Below, piece after piece: positions 60,595-64,000 of a stretch of DNA of 64,000 nucleotides. The stretch is taken from positions 2,771,001 through 2,835,000 of the forward strand of contig NC_135553.1 of the NCBI RefSeq assembly GCF_964340395.1. The letters are read 5' to 3'. Position 1 is the first letter of the stretch, and the number at the start of each line of letters is the position of its first letter. The notes beneath the pieces were generated by a model that was given only the letters and a program-made list of their open reading frames with translations, made no database searches and had not been told where the DNA came from. The stretch comes from Glandiceps talaboti (taxonomy: Eukaryota > Hemichordata > Enteropneusta > Spengelidae). A program made the position numbers and the translations under genes.

Positions 60595-63458
60595 ACACTT
60601 TGCCATGCCTACAGCACTACTGAACCCTATCACTTCAGTTGTGCTAATAACAGATCTCTTACCACCACCTCCGTGTTCATATAACATGTTACCAAACGTC
60701 ATCTTGGAACCCCATGGAGTTTCTGAAGGCTTGCTTTCTCCTAAATCCTTGATGTAAGTAGCGAAGACTCTGTAAAGTAACATTGTTTGCCTTGCTATCA
60801 AATTATACTTGTGAAACATGATAAAAGTATTAAATTAGCTATCAAACAACAGGAATGTATATGTTTGTCTGGCTATTTGTTGATAGATAGATGAATAGAC
60901 TGACACACACAGACTGTGGACATGGCAAACAGACAGGCAAACAGACAGATAGATGAAGTAGACAGACAGACAGACTGACTGGCAGAGACAGACAGACAGT
61001 CATGTAGGCAAGCAGACTGTCAGAGACAGGTAGGCAGACTGACTGATCAAATTCACTGTGATAATGCTGACTGGACAGAAACTAAACACTAAAAGCAACA
61101 TAGGCAAAGTAAGTAAAGATTCCAGGCTGTGTATACTCCTTTAATCACTCAGTTTAGTGAATTATTACCAGGAGCACCATTAACAATAAATAATTTAGTC
61201 TACAGACCGTAAGGAATCGATATGGATTAGATATGATATATGATATGATATAGTCAGAAATTCAGCAACTGTTCATGAATGCATCCAGTCCTTATATCTA
61301 CACCATAGTCCTATTTATATCACTGCACTGGGAAGGGGGGGGGGGGGGGGGGGGGGGGGGCTTCATATCCTTACCTTGCTTTGAAGTCAGTGGATCCAGC
61401 AGCAAGTAGAATGTTGTTGGGATGCCAGTCAAGGCTGGTCACTGTAGATCTTATAGGCTTCTTTATATGCTTACTTTCCCACCTACAAGATATACAATTA
61501 TATATGTATCAACATGACCTTGTATATTGATGGTCACAGTAGTTGAAATCACATTTTGCAGATCAATATCTTGACTGACATCAACCAGTTACAGTTATGA
61601 ACTTATTTCATGAGTTTTCATTTTGTTTATTGACAACAACAAAATTTGGTTTTATAAAGTGTGACTGAAATCTTGCATGTTTCCAAAAATGGTTTTAAAC
61701 TTAAACTCAAAAGTTAAAATACGAAAAATTTAAGTATGAACAACAGTAGAGTTATAGAACAGTTGGTCCTGAACCAAAGAATAATCCCATGTAATCCGTA
61801 TGGCTGTATGGTAACACCAATACCAGGACCTAGGTTTTTAAATGATTTCTGTATTTCATGGTTTCCAAAGAAGAATCTTAAAGGGAAATGCCACTCCAGG
61901 AACTAAAGGTTGCAAATTTGTAAACTTTGGGTTCTGGAGTAATTTCATGATTTCACATCTTAAATATTCGATGCGATTGCCCAAAATGGCTTTACATTCA
62001 TTGTCCTAGCAACCAGCATTGCCACATGGTAGTCAGCAGACAAGAATATAGATTAGATGAACAACAGATATTCATGACTTCTGAGCTTGCTTGTTCCATT
62101 CAGATAACTAGTCATGAATATTCATTGTTCATCTAATACATATGTATGTCTGCTAAGTCCCATGATGCAACAGTGGGCCACTGCTAGAACAATGAACATG
62201 CAGTAAGTTTCGATTTGCCATTTTTTGGCAATCGCATTTATTGTGATGTGAAATCATGAAAGGATCAACTCTCAAGACCGAGAGTTTATAAAAATGCCTT
62301 TTCAAAAATGTTCATTTCCTGGAGTGGTGTTCCCTTTTTTTTTTATAACTCACCAATCATTCTCCTTGTTGAAGTAGCATACAGAGATGAGGCGAGCACC
62401 ACTGGCAACGGCAAACTTGTTTTCTGTGTTGAAAGTCAGAAATGTGTGTTAAATTGAACATAATCCATGGAAAAACAAATCGGCAACGAAATACGAAGGA
62501 AATAGTGGTAAACAAAGCAACCCAGTGAGATAATCAGATTGATTTTATGGCATAAAAGTGGTCATATACGAGTTCTACAAGTAATGGTATAAACATTATG
62601 CTTCAATAGTAGCCGTACATTCCTGGCAGAATAATTGTAATGAATGAAGTACTTTTACAAACCTTGTGGTGACCATCTCACAAAAGTAGCAGCACGGTTA
62701 ATACGCAAGATAACCAATGTTGGTTTCCATTCACTGCCTTGCAGAGTCCACACATAGGCATTACGATCCTACAGAAGTTATGAAATGCAATGAAATAAGA
62801 ACAAGTCGACTTGGAAACTACAAATATACATGATCATTTCAACATTTCCTCAGTTTCCTGTATTTTCAATATTGTATTATTTGAAATGAACATCAATAAA
62901 ATATTAAAAGATTTTTACAAAGTGTTGGAAAGTTGTGTTTATCCAAAAACATCTCAAATCGACAGAATCAATTTCTATACTTCCACAAATGTTTAATAAT
63001 TAATATCTCAGCTTGATGTAGCTGACACCCTCACAATAAATAATACAGTAGACTGGCACAGTCCCTTGGGACATTTTTTGTTTGTTTCATAAGCTTCAAA
63101 TGTTTTGAGTTTGGTATTCATTTTGAGTTTTGTAAAGCAAGATGTCCTCAACTTGTTTTCATTTTTACCGGTTACTAGTAGTCCCCAAAAGGCCCTACAC
63201 ATTCACCTGACTAGTTTGCAATCACTCACTCAGTTATCATTTCACACAAAAGAACACTCTTGCCTTTTTCATCAAAACAGTTATATTCAAATAAGGAATG
63301 GCAAAAACCCAGAAACTTGAGCAAGTTTAATAGCATACCAACTCCACATAACTATAAATAAGTATACATCATTAAAAATAATCCCAACTTACAGTTCCAC
63401 ATGTAACAATCCTATTACTCTTAGGTGCCCAAGCAACACTGGTCACACGCTGGCTGTG
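57031..63458 (-). CDS. ARPC1: Arp2/3 complex subunit 1 (ARPC1), nine exons, 5' end missing
   Basis: A WD40 beta-propeller subunit of the actin-nucleating Arp2/3 complex. Exons, 5' to 3' on the minus strand, are 63458-63393, 62768-62663, 62423-62354, 61482-61375, 60769-60663, 59284-59106, 58891-58785, 58017-57928 and 57121-57031 (924 nt, 307 residues plus TAA). All junctions are GT-AG and phases match. Recognisable segments are [107 protein letters not shown], the [15 protein letters not shown] insert that projects from the propeller, and [14 protein letters not shown]. The first ~60 residues of the family lie beyond the right edge. The C-terminus stops at VIWNA, about 15 residues shorter than vertebrate ARPC1A/B. 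Whether it is A- or B-like cannot be said. Confidence 0.97.
57299..57527 (+). mobile_element. LINE 3' end inside the last ARPC1 intron, antisense
   Basis: The plus-strand frame 57299-57427 encodes [20 protein letters not shown] followed by [18 protein letters not shown] and a stop, the C-terminus of a non-LTR reverse transcriptase (GER, FWNS and FK motifs). A ~85-bp 3' UTR ends in a (GATT)n tail at about 57511-57527. It differs in tail and protein from the LINE end at 36109-36462, so it is a different family. Confidence 0.85.
57680..57825. repeat. ~50-bp tandem repeat in ARPC1 intron
   Basis: About three to four copies of TAGTAATATCTGGATAT followed by a CATATCCGGTATA-type segment. Confidence 0.8.
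58955..59042. repeat. (GT)n microsatellite in ARPC1 intron
   Basis: About 38 GT units on the plus strand, i.e. (CA)n in the ARPC1 transcript, beginning about 63 nt downstream of the donor at 59105. Confidence 0.98.
59560..60530 (-). repeat. Satellite region in ARPC1 intron, two linked families
   Basis: Positions 59560-60010 contain four copies of a ~110-120 bp unit with GCTATGGGCGTGGTCATG, TTGCTAGGC, ATACATTTTTTGAATGTTTA and TCATTTGGCTGTT. Positions 60070-60530 contain about three copies of the unit found in reverse orientation at 48180-48510 and 51840-52150 (TTTGCATATCACTGATGGAA, AATTCTTTATCTA, AAAGTTTCAGACTGATCTG, AGTAGTTTTGGAGTTTAA). Confidence 0.8.
60525..60598. repeat. (AC)n microsatellite with ACGC interruptions, ARPC1 intron
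   Basis: On the ARPC1 transcript this is (GT)n, starting about 65 nt downstream of the donor at 60662. The open frames across it on both strands are artefacts except where they overlap the exon 60663-60769. Confidence 0.95.
60925..61035. repeat. (GACA)n-like degenerate tract
   Basis: GACAGACAGACAGACTGACT-type units within the ARPC1 intron. Confidence 0.85.
61335..61360. repeat. G26 homopolymer beside an ARPC1 splice donor
   Basis: Twenty-six consecutive G on the plus strand, i.e. poly(C) in the ARPC1 pre-mRNA, starting 14 nt after the donor at 61374. Such a run is also a common site of sequencing-length error. Confidence 0.9.
61880..62336. mobile_element. Long foldback MITE in an ARPC1 intron (~457 bp)
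   Basis: The two halves are reverse complements over about 200 bp each, with small indels. The ends read AAAGGGAAATGCCACTCCAG and, reverse-complemented, AAAGGGAACACCACTCCAGG. Internal paired blocks include TTTCATGATTTCACATC, GCGATTGCC, ATTAGATGAACAA and TATTCATGACT. The centre is near 62090. No coding capacity. Its right end is 16 nt from the ARPC1 donor at 62353. Confidence 0.85.
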
Positions 63459-63532
63459 CTGTAGAAGCAAATGTATATTATCTATAATCAACTTGGTGCT
63501 TAGAAGATGTTACAATGACATGAAGTTCCTTG

Positions 63533-64000
63533 GTTGGACCATACACCATGGCATGAACCAGATCTATGGTTGGACCATACACCATGGCATGAACCAGATC
63601 TATGGTTGGACCATACACTATGGCATGAACCAGATCTTTGGTTGGACCATACACCATGGCATGGTTGGACCATACACTATTACACCATGGCATGAACCAG
63701 ATCTTTGGTTTGAACCATACACCATGGCATGAACCAGATCTATGGCTGGACCATTACACCGACTGCATGGCATGAACCAGATCTATGGTTTGGACCATAA
63801 ACCATGGCATGAACCAGATATTTGGTTTGGACCATAAACCATGGCATGGTTGGACCATACACTATTACACCATGGCATGAACCAGATCTTTGGTTTGGAC
63901 CATAAACCATGGCATGAATCAGATCTATGGTTTGGACCATACACCATGGCATGAACCAGATCTTTGGTTGGATCATACACCATGGCATGAACCAGATCTT
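63533..64000. repeat. 36-bp minisatellite reaching the window edge
   Basis: The unit is GAACCAGATCTATGGTTGGA followed by CCATACACCATGGCAT, with at least 12 copies and some truncated ones. Because 36 is divisible by three, both strands stay open in repetitive frames (GWTIHHGMNQIY and its reverse). It lies in the ARPC1 intron upstream of the exon 63458-63393, so I treat it as non-coding. Confidence 0.95.

Noticed and set aside
60341-60757. 138-codon plus-strand frame and 164-codon minus-strand frame
   Set aside because: The plus frame crosses a (CA)n tract and the satellite. The minus frame is an ARPC1 exon (60663-60769) extended into intron repeats.

Overview
This window is animal nuclear DNA. 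It is AT-rich, gene-sparse and full of tandem repeats. Coding exons are split by GT-AG introns, and polyadenylation signals, (CA)n microsatellites, a tRNA-derived SINE and decayed LINE 3' ends are present. The gene content fits a non-vertebrate bilaterian, probably a marine deuterostome or lophotrochozoan: a single-exon vertebrate-style Toll-like receptor, a mu-crystallin/ketimine reductase gene (absent from the classical insect models) and ARPC1. I cannot name the phylum or species from sequence alone.

Layout. 1-15 kb is mostly repeats: a 49-unit 32-bp minisatellite (1797-3356), a 30-bp array (4298-4722), a 43-bp array (8708-9602) and older 115-170 bp degenerate arrays. It ends in one convincing minus-strand first exon of unknown identity (14926-15099). 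15-30 kb holds foldback and MITE-like elements, a ~200-bp tandem array, a tRNA-derived SINE (27512-27877) and one candidate plus-strand exon (20709-20804). 30677-33610 is an intact intronless Toll-like receptor, followed by a long 3' UTR that carries a SINE head, a dispersed repeat and a strong stem-loop. 35-41 kb is intergenic, with a LINE 3' end and a pre-miRNA-like hairpin. 41792-42233 (-) is the first coding exon of a charged, low-complexity protein I do not recognise. 42.8-48.9 kb is repeats and a slightly CpG-richer candidate promoter area. 48902-53932 (+) is a complete seven-coding-exon mu-crystallin/ketimine reductase gene (313 aa). 57031-63458 (-) holds nine exons of ARPC1 (307 residues plus stop); its 5' exons lie beyond the right edge. 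These last two genes converge.

The genes do not form a pathway: an innate immune receptor, a metabolic NAD(P)H enzyme and an actin nucleator subunit simply lie side by side. I found no operon, CRISPR array or defence island and no evidence for a new multi-gene system. The most interesting material is structural: a tandem array in which almost every unit carries a consensus 5' splice site, several long inverted repeats (one right beside an ARPC1 splice donor), a two-copy MITE family defined here from the sequence, a satellite family shared between CRYM and ARPC1 in opposite orientations, and a phase-compatible alternative last exon for the CRYM gene. Family names for genes rest on recognised motifs. 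Everything about repeat function is inference.
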